NCBI RefSeq assembly: GCF_002455975.1
Contig: NZ_DKLM01000053.1
Span: 23,190 to 47,517, forward strand
Direction of reading: 5' to 3'
From: Clostridium sp. UBA6640
GTDB lineage: Bacteria > Bacillota > Clostridia > Clostridiales > Clostridiaceae
Length of the DNA: 24,328 nucleotides
The translations under genes were made by a program, and so were the position numbers. Shown here one piece after another: positions 1-7,773 of the stretch. The number at the start of each line of letters is the position of its first letter. The stretch's first letter is position 1. The notes beneath the pieces were generated by a model that saw nothing but the letters and a program-made list of their open reading frames with translations, was not told the origin of the DNA and did no database searches.

Positions 1-42
1 ATATTTTAAGTTTTATATTGGATATTTATATTATACTACATG

Positions 43-72
43 TATATTCAAATATCTATATATTTGAATATA
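43..72. repeat. 13-bp inverted repeat in AT-rich leader
   Basis: TATATTCAAATAT (43-55) is perfectly repeated in inverse orientation at 60-72 around a 4-nt loop. There is no T-run, so it is not a standard terminator. It lies about 200 bases upstream of the pyr promoter. It could be an operator or the end of an upstream unit. In AT-rich DNA such repeats can also arise by chance. Confidence 0.4.
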
Positions 73-192
73 ATAATTTAAAATTATTTTTATTTTAATA
101 AATTTACAATACATATTATGACATTTTAGTAAGTATTGGTGAATATGATATATACTAAATATAAATTTAATTTATGAGCTCATATAATTATT

Positions 193-218
193 AACAATTT
201 TATAACTATAAAATTGTT
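193..218. repeat. 12-bp perfect inverted repeat upstream of pyr promoter
   Basis: AACAATTTTATA (193-204) and its exact complement (207-218) are separated by 2 bases. It lies about 48 bases upstream of the -35 box of the pyr promoter. It has the geometry of a repressor operator, but no regulator can be named. The rest of positions 1-265 is AT-rich non-coding DNA with nothing else recognised. Confidence 0.4.
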
Positions 219-265
219 GATATAATATACATTCAAGTAAAACATTTGTAATTTAATAAAATGTC

Positions 266-292
266 TTGACAAGTATTAAAGATTTATATAAT
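266..292 (+). promoter_or_regulatory. Promoter of the pyr operon
   Basis: A perfect TTGACA (266-271) is followed by TATAAT (287-292) with 15 bases between. A 17-base spacing to the overlapping TAATAT (289-294) is also possible. Predicted transcription start is near 300, giving a leader of about 250 nt before pyrB that contains both PyrR hairpins. Confidence 0.75.
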
Positions 293-335
293 ATGTATTT
301 TAAGATAAAAAAATATATTAAAACTTTAATATAAT

Positions 336-372
336 CCTTTTAAATTTGATCCCGTGAGGTCAGAAAGGGAAG
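336..372 (+). promoter_or_regulatory. PyrR-binding hairpin 1 (anti-antiterminator) and overlapping antiterminator arm
   Basis: Lower stem CCTTT (336-340) with AAAGG (364-368), an internal bulge, and upper stem GATC/GGTC around the hexaloop CCGTGA (352-357). This matches the PyrR loop, whose conserved core includes GAGG on the 3' side. The arm GAAAGGGAAG (363-372) can instead pair over 10 contiguous positions (one G-U) with CTTTCCTTTC (448-457), the 5' arm of the downstream terminator. The two folds are mutually exclusive, as in Bacillus pyr attenuators: PyrR-UMP binding would stabilise the hairpin and let the terminator form. Confidence 0.8.
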
Positions 373-400
373 ATAGTATTGTTATGTAGGTATATAGGTG

Positions 401-418
401 TAGCTATAATTATAGCTA
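401..418. repeat. 18-bp perfect palindrome inside the pyr attenuator
   Basis: The sequence at 401-418 (TAGCTATAA followed by its complement) is a perfect palindrome, extended by another GCTATA repeat. It lies in the loop that would close when the antiterminator (363-372 with 448-457) forms, so it may compact that long loop. Confidence 0.5.
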
Positions 419-440
419 TAGCTATATGTTTATAGTAAAG

Positions 441-472
441 AAAAATGCTTTCCTTTCAGGAAAGCATTTTTT
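441..472 (+). terminator. Regulated terminator of the pyr leader (attenuator)
   Basis: A perfect 14-bp stem (441-454 with 458-471) with a 3-nt loop and a run of six T. Its 5' arm overlaps the antiterminator partner (448-457). Premature termination here would be the default when PyrR is bound upstream. Confidence 0.85.
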
Positions 473-509
473 ATTTTATAAAATTTTAAACTATTAAGTT
501 ACACTAATA

Positions 510-541
510 CCTTTAAATTAACCCAGTGAGGTAAAAAGGAG
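510..541 (+). promoter_or_regulatory. PyrR-type hairpin 2 sequestering the pyrB ribosome binding site
   Basis: Lower stem CCTTT (510-514) with AAAGG (535-539), upper stem ACC/GGT around the hexaloop CAGTGA. The overall design is the same as hairpin 1. No terminator lies between it and pyrB. The 3' arm of the lower stem is part of the Shine-Dalgarno AAGGAG (536-541), 8 bases before the pyrB ATG. Folding, or PyrR binding, would therefore hide the ribosome binding site. Translational control by PyrR is known from mycobacteria; here it is inferred. Confidence 0.7.
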
Positions 542-549
542 ATGTCATT

Positions 550-1470
550 ATGTTAAAAGGAAGAAATTTAATTGAGCCAATGGATTTTAATTTAAATGAA
601 CTAGAGGAGATATTTATACTTGCTGATGATATCATCAAAAATCCATGGAAGTATTCAAAGCTTTGCGAAGGAAAATTATTAGCTACACTTTTTTATGAAC
701 CTAGTACTAGAACAAGATTTAGTTTTGAAGCAGCTATGTTAAGACTAGGAGGAAGCATAATAGGATTTTCTGAACCAAATTCAAGTTCAGTAGCTAAAGG
801 AGAAAGCATTTCAGATACTATAAGAACCGTTGCTTGCTATGCAGATATAGCTGTAATGAGACATCCTAAAGAAGGTTCAGCATTAGTTGCAGCATCTAAC
901 TCAGATATCCCAGTTATAAATGCTGGAGATGGAGGCCATCAACATCCTACTCAAACTTTAACAGATCTTTTAACAATAAGAAGTATAAAAGGCAATTTAT
1001 CAAATTTAACCATAGGATGCTGAGGGGATTTAAAATTTGGTAGAACAGTACACTCACTTATAAAAGCTTTATCTAGATATGAAAACAATAAATTTGTATT
1101 GATATCACCTCAAGAGCTTAAAGTTCCAGATTATATAATAAGACTTTTAGAAGAGAAAAACGTAGAGTTTGTTCAAGTAGAAAAAATGGAAGATGTTATA
1201 GGAGAACTAGACATACTATACATGACAAGAGTTCAAAAAGAAAGATTCTTTAATGAAGAAGATTATGTAAGATTAAAGGATTCCTATATCTTAGATGCTG
1301 AAAAAATGAATATGGCTAAAGAGGATATGATAGTACTTCACCCACTGCCAAGAGTAAATGAAATATCTTACGAAGTTGATGATGATAAAAGGGCAGTTTA
1401 CTTTAAACAAGCTAAATATGGAATGTTTGTAAGAATGGCACTAATTGCTAAACTGTTAGGCCTCGCTTAA
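550..1470 (+). pseudogene. pyrB: Aspartate carbamoyltransferase catalytic chain, interrupted by in-frame TGA at codon 158
   Basis: ATCase catalytic subunit joins carbamoyl phosphate and aspartate, the committed step of pyrimidine synthesis. Read through the TGA at 1021-1023, the product has 306 positions, the normal family length. The carbamoyl-phosphate domain motifs lie before the stop: STRTR at 52-56 and HPTQ at 132-135. HPLPR (264-268) and the aspartate domain lie after it, so neither half can be active alone. The frame and homology resume immediately after the TGA (GDLKFGRTVHSL), so this is one base substitution and not an indel. From memory, clostridial homologues have Cys here, one base away (TGC to TGA). 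No start codon with a usable Shine-Dalgarno is seen for the second half. It may be a nonsense mutation, a sequence error, readthrough or recoding. Homology is certain; functional status is open. Confidence 0.9.
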
Positions 1471-1495
1471 ATAAGGGATTAGGAGGAGTATGAAT

Positions 1496-1930
1496 ATGTT
1501 GACAATAAATAGTATTAAAAATGGAATAGTTATAGATCATATAAAAGCAGGTGGTGGAATAAAAATATTCAATTACCTAGGGCTAGATAAGGCAGAATAT
1601 AGAGTTGCATTAATAATGAATGTTGAAAGTGAAAAGCTAGGAAGAAAAGATATTATAAAGATAGAAAATGTTTTAGATATAGATTTCACAATCCTAGGAC
1701 TTATGGATAAAGGAATGACAATAGATATAATTAAGGATGAAAAAATAGATAAAAAGATAAATTTAAAATTACCGGAAGAAGTAGAAGATATTATTAAGTG
1801 TAAAAATCCAAGATGTATAACTTCTATAGAGCCATATTTAAATCATGTTCACTATCTAGTGAATGAAAAGACAAAAGAATACAGATGTAAATACTGTGAT
1901 GATATAAGAAAAGTAAGAGAGCTTATTTAA
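1496..1930 (+). CDS. pyrI: Aspartate carbamoyltransferase regulatory chain
   Basis: The zinc-binding allosteric chain of ATCase, 144 aa. The N-terminal allosteric domain begins MLTINSIKNGIVIDHI and binds nucleotide effectors. The C-terminal zinc domain has Cys102, Cys107, Cys131 and Cys134 in the expected C-x4-C...C-x2-C pattern and contacts the catalytic chain. The ATG at 1496 is preferred over the one at 1490. The AGGAGGAG at 1481-1488 then sits 7 bases upstream rather than 1, and the family starts at MLTINSI. It lies 25 bases after pyrB in the same operon. It is intact although its partner gene carries a stop codon, which argues that the pyrB lesion is recent, suppressed or an error. Confidence 0.93.
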   Translation: MLTINSIKNGIVIDHIKAGGGIKIFNYLGLDKAEYRVALIMNVESEKLGRKDIIKIENVLDIDFTILGLMDKGMTIDIIKDEKIDKKINLKLPEEVEDIIKCKNPRCITSIEPYLNHVHYLVNEKTKEYRCKYCDDIRKVRELI

Positions 1931-1955
1931 TAACTATAAAAGGGAGAGAGTATTT

Positions 1956-3152
1956 ATGGAACTTTGTATAAAGAATGCTAAAGTAGTTGATTGGTGCAAA
2001 GTATTTATAGGAGACGTCTATATCAAAGATGGGATTATAGTAGAGATAGGCAAAGATTTAAAGAAGAACTGCAATACAATAGATGCAGATGGACTAACTT
2101 TAATGCCATCCTTTATAGACCTGCATGCTCACTTTAGAGATCCAGGTTTAACCTATAAAGAAGATATAGAATCAGGATCTAAAGCAGCAGTTAAAGGTGG
2201 ATTTACAATGGTGAATCTTATGGCTAATACAAATCCTGTGTGCAGTTCTATAGATACTGTAAATTATGTTAAGGATAGAGCTAAAGAAACAGGACTTATA
2301 GATATACATCAAGTGGTTTCAATAACTAGAAATTTTGATGGGCAAGATATTAGTCACTTAGATGAAATAGATAATTCTATAAAAATAATTTCTGAGGATG
2401 GAAAAGATGTAATTGATAGCATGGTAATGCTAAAAGCAATGAAAAAGGCAGAAGAGAAAGATTTTACTGTAATGTGTCATTGTGAAGATCCATATCTATC
2501 AAATTATGATATGAGAATTGCTGAAAACATAATGACTAAAAGAAACATAGAATTCTCTAAAATTACTAATTGTAAACTGCACATTGCACATGTAAGTACT
2601 TTAGAAGCAATGAGGGATATCATTGAAGCTAAAAAGCAAGGATTAAAAGTGACCTGCGAAGTTGCACCTCATCATCTGGCATTAACTAATAAATATAATT
2701 ATAGAGTAAATCCTCCTCTTAGAGATAAAGAGGATATAGATTTCTTAATAAAAGCTATAAAAGAGGGATATGTAGATTCAATAGCTACAGATCATGCTCC
2801 TCATAGTGAAGAAGACAAAGCAAAGGGAGCACCGGGAATTTCAGGATTAGAGACAGCCTTTTCAACAACTTACACAAAGTTAGTAAGAGAAAAGAATGTA
2901 AGCTTAAGTAAGTTAAGTGAAATAATGAGCAAAAATCCAAGTGAATTGTTAGGAGTAAATAAGGGAACAATTGAAATTGGATATGAGGGGGACCTAGTGC
3001 TACTAGACTTAGAGGCAAGTTACGAGATAAATTCAGAAGAATTTTGGTCTAAAGGAAAAAATACCCCGTTAAATGGAATGAAAGTATATGGGAAAATAGT
3101 TAAAACTATAAAAGGCGGAAAAGAAGTTTATTCTAATAATGAATATAACTAG
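1956..3152 (+). CDS. pyrC: Dihydroorotase
   Basis: Class I dihydroorotase, 398 aa, an amidohydrolase that cyclises N-carbamoyl-aspartate to dihydroorotate, the step after ATCase. Metal-binding motifs are in order: DLHAHFRDPG (His57, His59), CHCED (His175), HIAHVST (His209, His212) and ATDHAPHS (Asp279, His280). The substrate loop reads MANTNP where many homologues have MPNT. The start ATG follows GGGAGAG. It lies 25 bases after pyrI. The reading frame is full length and shows no sign of decay. Confidence 0.95.
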   Translation: MELCIKNAKVVDWCKVFIGDVYIKDGIIVEIGKDLKKNCNTIDADGLTLMPSFIDLHAHFRDPGLTYKEDIESGSKAAVKGGFTMVNLMANTNPVCSSIDTVNYVKDRAKETGLIDIHQVVSITRNFDGQDISHLDEIDNSIKIISEDGKDVIDSMVMLKAMKKAEEKDFTVMCHCEDPYLSNYDMRIAENIMTKRNIEFSKITNCKLHIAHVSTLEAMRDIIEAKKQGLKVTCEVAPHHLALTNKYNYRVNPPLRDKEDIDFLIKAIKEGYVDSIATDHAPHSEEDKAKGAPGISGLETAFSTTYTKLVREKNVSLSKLSEIMSKNPSELLGVNKGTIEIGYEGDLVLLDLEASYEINSEEFWSKGKNTPLNGMKVYGKIVKTIKGGKEVYSNNEYN

Positions 3153-3196
3153 ACGGTTTAAAAAATAAGTTAATAAGAAAAACTATTTTCAATATT

Positions 3197-3247
3197 AGGT
3201 TATCAGAGATCAGCCATAAAAATTTTATGACTGAAAACTGATAATCT
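3197..3247 (+). repeat. Large imperfect hairpin between pyrC and pyrF
   Basis: Outer stem AGGTTATCAG (3197-3206) pairs with 3238-3247 (one G-U). The inner stem at 3210-3220 pairs with 3224-3234, with a single C/A mismatch and a 3-base symmetric internal loop between stems. It ends about 20 bases before the pyrF Shine-Dalgarno. It has no T-run and no PyrR-loop motif. It may be an mRNA processing or stability element. Confidence 0.6.
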
Positions 3248-3279
3248 ATCCTATAAATAAGATTGATAAGGAGATAAAA

Positions 3280-4149
3280 ATGATAATAGATAAATTATTT
3301 AAAACTGTTGAAGAAAAAGGACACGTGTGCGTAGGACTGGATACAGATTTAAGCTATATACCAAATACTTTTTTAAATAAATTTGGTTCACTAGAAGATG
3401 CAATATTTGAGTTTAATAAGGCTATAATAGATGAAACTATTGATGTTGCAGCTTGTTATAAGCCTCAAATAGCTTATTATGAAGCATTAGGAATATCAGG
3501 ACTTATGGCTTATAAAAAAACATTAGAGTATATAAAGCTTAAAGGTGGAATAAGCATTGGAGATATAAAAAGAGGAGATATATCAAAAACAGCTGAAATG
3601 TATGCTAAAGCTCATTTTGAAGGAGATTTTGAAGCTGATTTTATAACATTGAGCCCATATATGGGATTAGATAGTATCGAACCTTATCTTCCATATATTA
3701 AGGAAAGAGAAAAAGGCGGATTTCTGCTAGTTAGAACTTCAAATAAAGGGGCTAAAGACATTCAATATATTGATACACTAGAAGGAAAAAAGGTATTCAA
3801 TTCAGTAGGAGAAAAAATTCAGAACCTAGGAAAAGAATGCATAGGAGAGTGTGGATATAGCTCAATAGGGGGAGTTGTAGGATGCACTCATGTAGAAGAA
3901 GGAGTAGAGCTTAGAAATAAACTAAACTCAATGTTCTTCTTAATACCTGGATATGGTGCACAGGGGGGAAAAGCAGAAGATGTTGCACTGTATTTAAAGG
4001 ATGGAAACGGCGGAGTTGTAAATTCATCAAGAGGTATAATGCTTGCTTATAAAAAACATGAGGACGGAGAAGCAAACTTTGCAAAATATGCAAGAAAAGA
4101 AGTTATAAGAATGAGAGATGAAATACTAAGGGCTATAAGGCAGGAGTAG
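3280..4149 (+). CDS. pyrF: Orotidine 5'-phosphate decarboxylase
   Basis: Decarboxylates OMP to UMP, the last step of the pathway. At 289 aa it belongs to the longer PyrF subfamily (type 2) found in clostridia, actinobacteria and others. The catalytic Asp-Lys-x-x-Asp array is seen as GDIKRGD (Asp95, Lys97, Asp100). The C-terminal PGYGAQGG and VNSSRGI segments form the phosphate-binding end. The ATG follows AAGGAG. It sits 127 bases after pyrC, the largest gap in the operon, and 5 bases before pyrK. Confidence 0.95.
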   Translation: MIIDKLFKTVEEKGHVCVGLDTDLSYIPNTFLNKFGSLEDAIFEFNKAIIDETIDVAACYKPQIAYYEALGISGLMAYKKTLEYIKLKGGISIGDIKRGDISKTAEMYAKAHFEGDFEADFITLSPYMGLDSIEPYLPYIKEREKGGFLLVRTSNKGAKDIQYIDTLEGKKVFNSVGEKIQNLGKECIGECGYSSIGGVVGCTHVEEGVELRNKLNSMFFLIPGYGAQGGKAEDVALYLKDGNGGVVNSSRGIMLAYKKHEDGEANFAKYARKEVIRMRDEILRAIRQE

Positions 4150-4154
4150 TTACA

Positions 4155-4904
4155 ATGAGTATAAATAAGAAGTACACAGTAAATACGGTTATAGAAAATA
4201 TTCAAGTGTGTGAGGGTATATATAAGCTAAAAATAGAAGGAAACTTTAAAGCAGAACCTGGACAATTTTATATGTTAAGAAGCTGGGATAGTGAACCAAT
4301 ACTTTGGAGACCTATAAGCGTACATAACGTAGAGGAAAGTGGAGAAAATATAGAGTTTTTATATGCAGTAGTAGGACAGGGAACTGAACTTTTAAGTAGA
4401 CTTAAAAGAGAAGATAAGATAAGTGTTGTAGGTCCACTAGGAAATGGATTTGATATAGAAGAAGCTAGTGGTAAAAAAGTAGCATTAGTAACAGGGGGAA
4501 TAGGTGTAGCTCCTATACACTATCTTTCGAAGAAGATAAAAAATTCTCAAATAGATGTGTTTGCAGGATTTAAACATGATGTATATGGGTTAGAAGAGAT
4601 AAAAGATCATGTAAATTCAATGAATATATCAACAGAAGATGGAAGCTATGGACATAAAGGATATATAACAGAAATATTTGAACCCGAAAAATATGATTTA
4701 GTGCTGTGTTGCGGACCAGAAATTATGATGTATAAGGTAATAAATATGTGTAGAGAAAAGAATACTAAGGTTTATATATCAGAAGAAAAGAAGATGGCTT
4801 GCGGTTTAGGGGCTTGTTTAGTGTGTACATGTAAAACTAAGCATGGTAATAAAAGAACTTGTGTAGATGGTCCTGTGTTTTCAGGAGAGGATATAGAGTT
4901 TTAA
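4155..4904 (+). CDS. pyrK: Dihydroorotate dehydrogenase B, electron transfer subunit
   Basis: FAD and [2Fe-2S] subunit (249 aa) that passes electrons from PyrD to NAD+. An N-terminal ferredoxin-reductase-type beta barrel has the flavin motif RPISVHN. A nucleotide-binding region GGIGVAPI is near residue 115. The C-terminal cluster ligands are Cys216, Cys221, Cys224 and Cys236 (CGLGACLVC...C). The Shine-Dalgarno lies within the end of pyrF, indicating tight coupling. Together with pyrD it identifies the NAD-linked type 1B enzyme, suited to an anaerobe. Confidence 0.95.
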   Translation: MSINKKYTVNTVIENIQVCEGIYKLKIEGNFKAEPGQFYMLRSWDSEPILWRPISVHNVEESGENIEFLYAVVGQGTELLSRLKREDKISVVGPLGNGFDIEEASGKKVALVTGGIGVAPIHYLSKKIKNSQIDVFAGFKHDVYGLEEIKDHVNSMNISTEDGSYGHKGYITEIFEPEKYDLVLCCGPEIMMYKVINMCREKNTKVYISEEKKMACGLGACLVCTCKTKHGNKRTCVDGPVFSGEDIEF

Positions 4905-4929
4905 TTTATTGTAAGGGAGTTGACTTAGG

Positions 4930-5826
4930 TTGTTAGGTGTTAATATATGCGGAGTAGATTTTAAAAATCCCATAATAGCAGCTTCAGGTACATTTGGATT
5001 TGGTGAAGAATATAATGAACTCTTTGATGTATCAAAGCTTGGAGGTATATGCACAAAGGGACTTACCATTAATGCTAAGGATGGAAATTATGGAGTTAGA
5101 ATGATAGAAACTTCATCAGGAATGATTAATAGTGTAGGGCTTCAAAATCCTGGAGTACACCATTTTTTAAATGATGAAATCAAAAAAATGGAAAAAATGA
5201 ATACAGTAATAATAGCCAATTTAGGAGGCTCTACAATTGAGGAATATTTAGAGGGAATAGAAAAATTAAATGACAGTAATGTGGATATGATTGAACTTAA
5301 TATATCCTGCCCAAATGTTAAAGAAGGTGGAATGGCATTAGGTATAAAATCTCACATTGCTTATGATGCTGTAAAACAAGTTAAAGCATTATGCAAGAAA
5401 CCACTTATAGTAAAATTATCACCTAACGCCGAAGATATAAGGGATATGGCATATAGATGCTGTGAAGCAGGGGCGGATGCACTATCTCTTGTGAATACTT
5501 TTAAGGCAATGGCAATTGACATATATAAGAAGAAACCTGTATTTGACAATATATATGCAGGATTATCTGGACCAGCAATAAAACCTATAGCACTTAGAAT
5601 GGTTCATGAAGTTTGTCAGGTAGTAGATATCCCGGTTATCGGATTGGGTGGAATAAGAACATGGCAAGATGCAATAGAATTTATAATGGCAGGTTCACAG
5701 GCAGTTCAAGTAGGTACTGCAAACTTTATAAAACCTGATATAGCTCTAGATATAATAAGTGGTATATCAAAATACTTAGAATCTGAAGGAATAAAAGATA
5801 TAAATGAAATAAGGGGAATAATTTAA
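4930..5826 (+). CDS. pyrD: Dihydroorotate dehydrogenase B, catalytic subunit
   Basis: FMN-containing catalytic chain, 298 aa, oxidising dihydroorotate to orotate. Features of the type 1B family are the NPGVHHF segment, the catalytic Cys127 in NISCPNV, and the FMN-phosphate motif VIGLGGIRTWQDAIEFIMAG. Start is TTG at 4930, 10 bases after AAGGGAG; no ATG is placed close enough to replace it. Its partner pyrK lies 25 bases upstream. The weak start codon may keep PyrD and PyrK in balance, but this is inference. Confidence 0.94.
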   Translation: MLGVNICGVDFKNPIIAASGTFGFGEEYNELFDVSKLGGICTKGLTINAKDGNYGVRMIETSSGMINSVGLQNPGVHHFLNDEIKKMEKMNTVIIANLGGSTIEEYLEGIEKLNDSNVDMIELNISCPNVKEGGMALGIKSHIAYDAVKQVKALCKKPLIVKLSPNAEDIRDMAYRCCEAGADALSLVNTFKAMAIDIYKKKPVFDNIYAGLSGPAIKPIALRMVHEVCQVVDIPVIGLGGIRTWQDAIEFIMAGSQAVQVGTANFIKPDIALDIISGISKYLESEGIKDINEIRGII

Positions 5827-5909
5827 GAAATCAAATAAAATATTGATAAGTTTGCAATTTAAGGTTAAATGAAATTCATCAAAATATAAATATATTTCGG
5901 AGGTTAGCA

Positions 5910-6488
5910 ATGGAAAATAAAGATAAAATGGTTATAGATACATTGGTAGAAACGGGAGCATTATTAGAAGGACATTTTCTACTATCTTCAGGAAAGCATA
6001 GTAATAAATATTGTCAGTGCGCAAGATTATTACAATATCCAGATAAAGCAGAAAAAATTTTAAAATTAGTTGTAGAAAAGATAAAAGATATGGATTTTGA
6101 TGTAGTTGTAGGTCCAGCTATGGGCGGAGTAATAGTTGCTTATGAGCTTGCTAGGCAATTAGGTAAAACAGCAATATTTACTGAGAGAAGAGAAGGAGTT
6201 ATGACTTTATCAAGATTTGAAATTGCAAAGGGGACAAAAGTCATTATATCAGAAGATGTCGTAACTACAGGAAAATCTACTATGGAAGTTATCGAGGTTC
6301 TGGAAAAGTTAGGAGCAGAAGTTGTGGGAGTTTGTTCCATAGTTGATAGAAGAAGTGATGACTGTAAATTAAAATTACCTTTATATAGTGCAATAAAATT
6401 AAATATAGAAACTTTTGATGCTGATGAGTGTCCACTGTGTAAAAAACAAGTGCCGTACGTTAAACCAGGCAGTAGAATTATAAAATAA
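5910..6488 (+). CDS. pyrE: Orotate phosphoribosyltransferase
   Basis: Transfers ribose phosphate from PRPP to orotate to make OMP, the substrate of PyrF. It has 192 aa. The PRPP-binding loop VIISEDVVTTGKST is at 111-124 and the phosphate-contacting GPAMGG at 68-73. A C-terminal CPLCKK pair of cysteines is usual in the clostridial/archaeal type of this enzyme. The ATG follows CGGAGG. It is the last gene of the operon, 83 bases after pyrD, with a terminator about 90 bases downstream. Confidence 0.95.
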   Translation: MENKDKMVIDTLVETGALLEGHFLLSSGKHSNKYCQCARLLQYPDKAEKILKLVVEKIKDMDFDVVVGPAMGGVIVAYELARQLGKTAIFTERREGVMTLSRFEIAKGTKVIISEDVVTTGKSTMEVIEVLEKLGAEVVGVCSIVDRRSDDCKLKLPLYSAIKLNIETFDADECPLCKKQVPYVKPGSRIIK

Positions 6489-6574
6489 TTGTCGCAATTG
6501 GTCTATAAAAAAAGTTTATTCATTAGTTAAGAATAAATATTCAAACAGTGTGTTAAATTTGCATCAAATAAAGT

Positions 6575-6612
6575 AAAAATGCATAATATTTTAAGTTGTT
6601 ATGCATTTTTTT
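6575..6612 (+). terminator. Terminator of the pyr operon
   Basis: AAAAATGCATAA (6575-6586) pairs with TTATGCATTTTT (6599-6610) around a 12-nt loop and ends in a T-run. Confidence 0.8.
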
Positions 6613-6647
6613 GTAGCGCTTCTGTATAATGTGATAATTTGTAATTA

Positions 6648-6676
6648 TTGACATAAAAGTGAAAAAAATTTACTAT
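6648..6676 (+). promoter_or_regulatory. Promoter of the arc operon
   Basis: TTGACA (6648-6653), a 17-base spacer and TACTAT (6671-6676). The predicted start is near 6683. A 13-base palindrome (ATATTC-t-GAATAT, 6695-6707) lies just inside the transcript and could bind a repressor, though its half-sites are oriented opposite to a standard ARG box. Confidence 0.7.
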
Positions 6677-6752
6677 GAAGTTATAAATATCTCAATATTC
6701 TGAATATACGCGTCGGATAAAATAGTATTAAAAATATATGGAGGGGTTAATA

Positions 6753-7697
6753 ATGAAAATCGTACTAGCTTTAGGGGGAAACGCATTACAATCAAATCCA
6801 AAAGATAAAAGTGCAAAAGCTCAGTTAGAGACATGTAAAGAAACGGCAAAATCAATAGTAGATTTGATAGAAGATGGTCATACAATATCTATAGTTCATG
6901 GGAACGGGCCTCAAGTTGGACAAATAGTGGCTACTGTAGAGGATGCCATAAAGCAAAATGAAACAAATGTATTATTTCCATTTGATGTATGTGGAGCATT
7001 CTCACAAGGATACATCGGATACCACCTTCAAAATGCCATTTCAGAGGAACTCGATAGAAGAAATATAAATAAACCTGTAGCCACAATAATCACTCAAGTT
7101 GTTGTAGATAAAAATGATAAGGGGTTTCAAAATCCGACAAAACCAATAGGATCCTTTTATAGCAAAGAAATAGCTGAGAAATTAGAAAAAGAACAAGGTT
7201 ATGTTATGAAAGAAGATGCTGGAAGAGGATATAGAAGAGTAGTTGCATCACCTAAACCAATAGATGTAATAGAGAAAAATACAATTAAATATTTAGTTGA
7301 TAGTGGCAATATAGTAATTTCATGCGGTGGAGGGGGAATACCTGTAATCAAGGAAGATTCACAGGTTAAAGGAGTTGCCGCAGTTATAGATAAAGATTTT
7401 GCAGCAGAGAAACTAGGTGAGATATTAGATGCTGATTGCTTGCTAATATTAACAGCAGTAGAGAGAGTTTGTGTAAATTATAATAAACCAGAAGAAAAGT
7501 CGCTTGATATTATAACTTTAGAAGAGGTTGATAGATATATAGCAGAAGGTCAATTTGCACCTGGAAGCATGTTACCTAAAGTAGAGGCATGTAAAAAATT
7601 TGTTATGCACGATAATAATAAAGTTGCAGTAATTGCTTCTCTTTCGAAAGCAAAAGAAGCATTGCAGGGATTATCAGGTACTAAGATAGTAAAATAA
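6753..7697 (+). CDS. arcC: Carbamate kinase
   Basis: Converts carbamoyl phosphate and ADP to ATP, CO2 and ammonia, the energy-yielding step of the arginine deiminase pathway. It has 314 aa. Amino-acid kinase motifs are LALGGNALQ at the N-terminus, HGNGPQVG near residue 50, SCGGGGIPV near 190 and GSMLPKVEA near 270. The ATG at 6753 is chosen because GGAGGGG (6740-6746) lies 6 bases upstream. The ATG at 6738 would place the Shine-Dalgarno inside the gene. It is first in a three-gene operon, whereas in many bacteria arcC is last. Confidence 0.95.
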   Translation: MKIVLALGGNALQSNPKDKSAKAQLETCKETAKSIVDLIEDGHTISIVHGNGPQVGQIVATVEDAIKQNETNVLFPFDVCGAFSQGYIGYHLQNAISEELDRRNINKPVATIITQVVVDKNDKGFQNPTKPIGSFYSKEIAEKLEKEQGYVMKEDAGRGYRRVVASPKPIDVIEKNTIKYLVDSGNIVISCGGGGIPVIKEDSQVKGVAAVIDKDFAAEKLGEILDADCLLILTAVERVCVNYNKPEEKSLDIITLEEVDRYIAEGQFAPGSMLPKVEACKKFVMHDNNKVAVIASLSKAKEALQGLSGTKIVK

Positions 7698-7773
7698 GCT
7701 TTATGAATTGAAAGTAGGGTGTCCTATAGAGAAATGATAGGTTTCTTATTATAAATTAAGGAAGTGATAGTTT

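Noticed and set aside
1021..1085. Selenocysteine insertion (SECIS) after the pyrB TGA
   Set aside because: Only a weak TGAG/CTCA pairing and short A/T stems are visible; no compact stem with a G-bearing apical loop at the usual distance. The site is not catalytic, so Sec would bring no evident benefit. Not excluded, but not supported.
1099..1470. Separate gene for the C-terminal half of ATCase starting at TTG 1099
   Set aside because: No Shine-Dalgarno precedes it and homology starts earlier, right after the TGA. It is the second half of pyrB.
6695..6707. ArgR box in the arc leader
   Set aside because: The palindrome reads ATTC...GAAT, the reverse of the TGAAT...ATTCA half-site order, and is too short for a standard ARG box.
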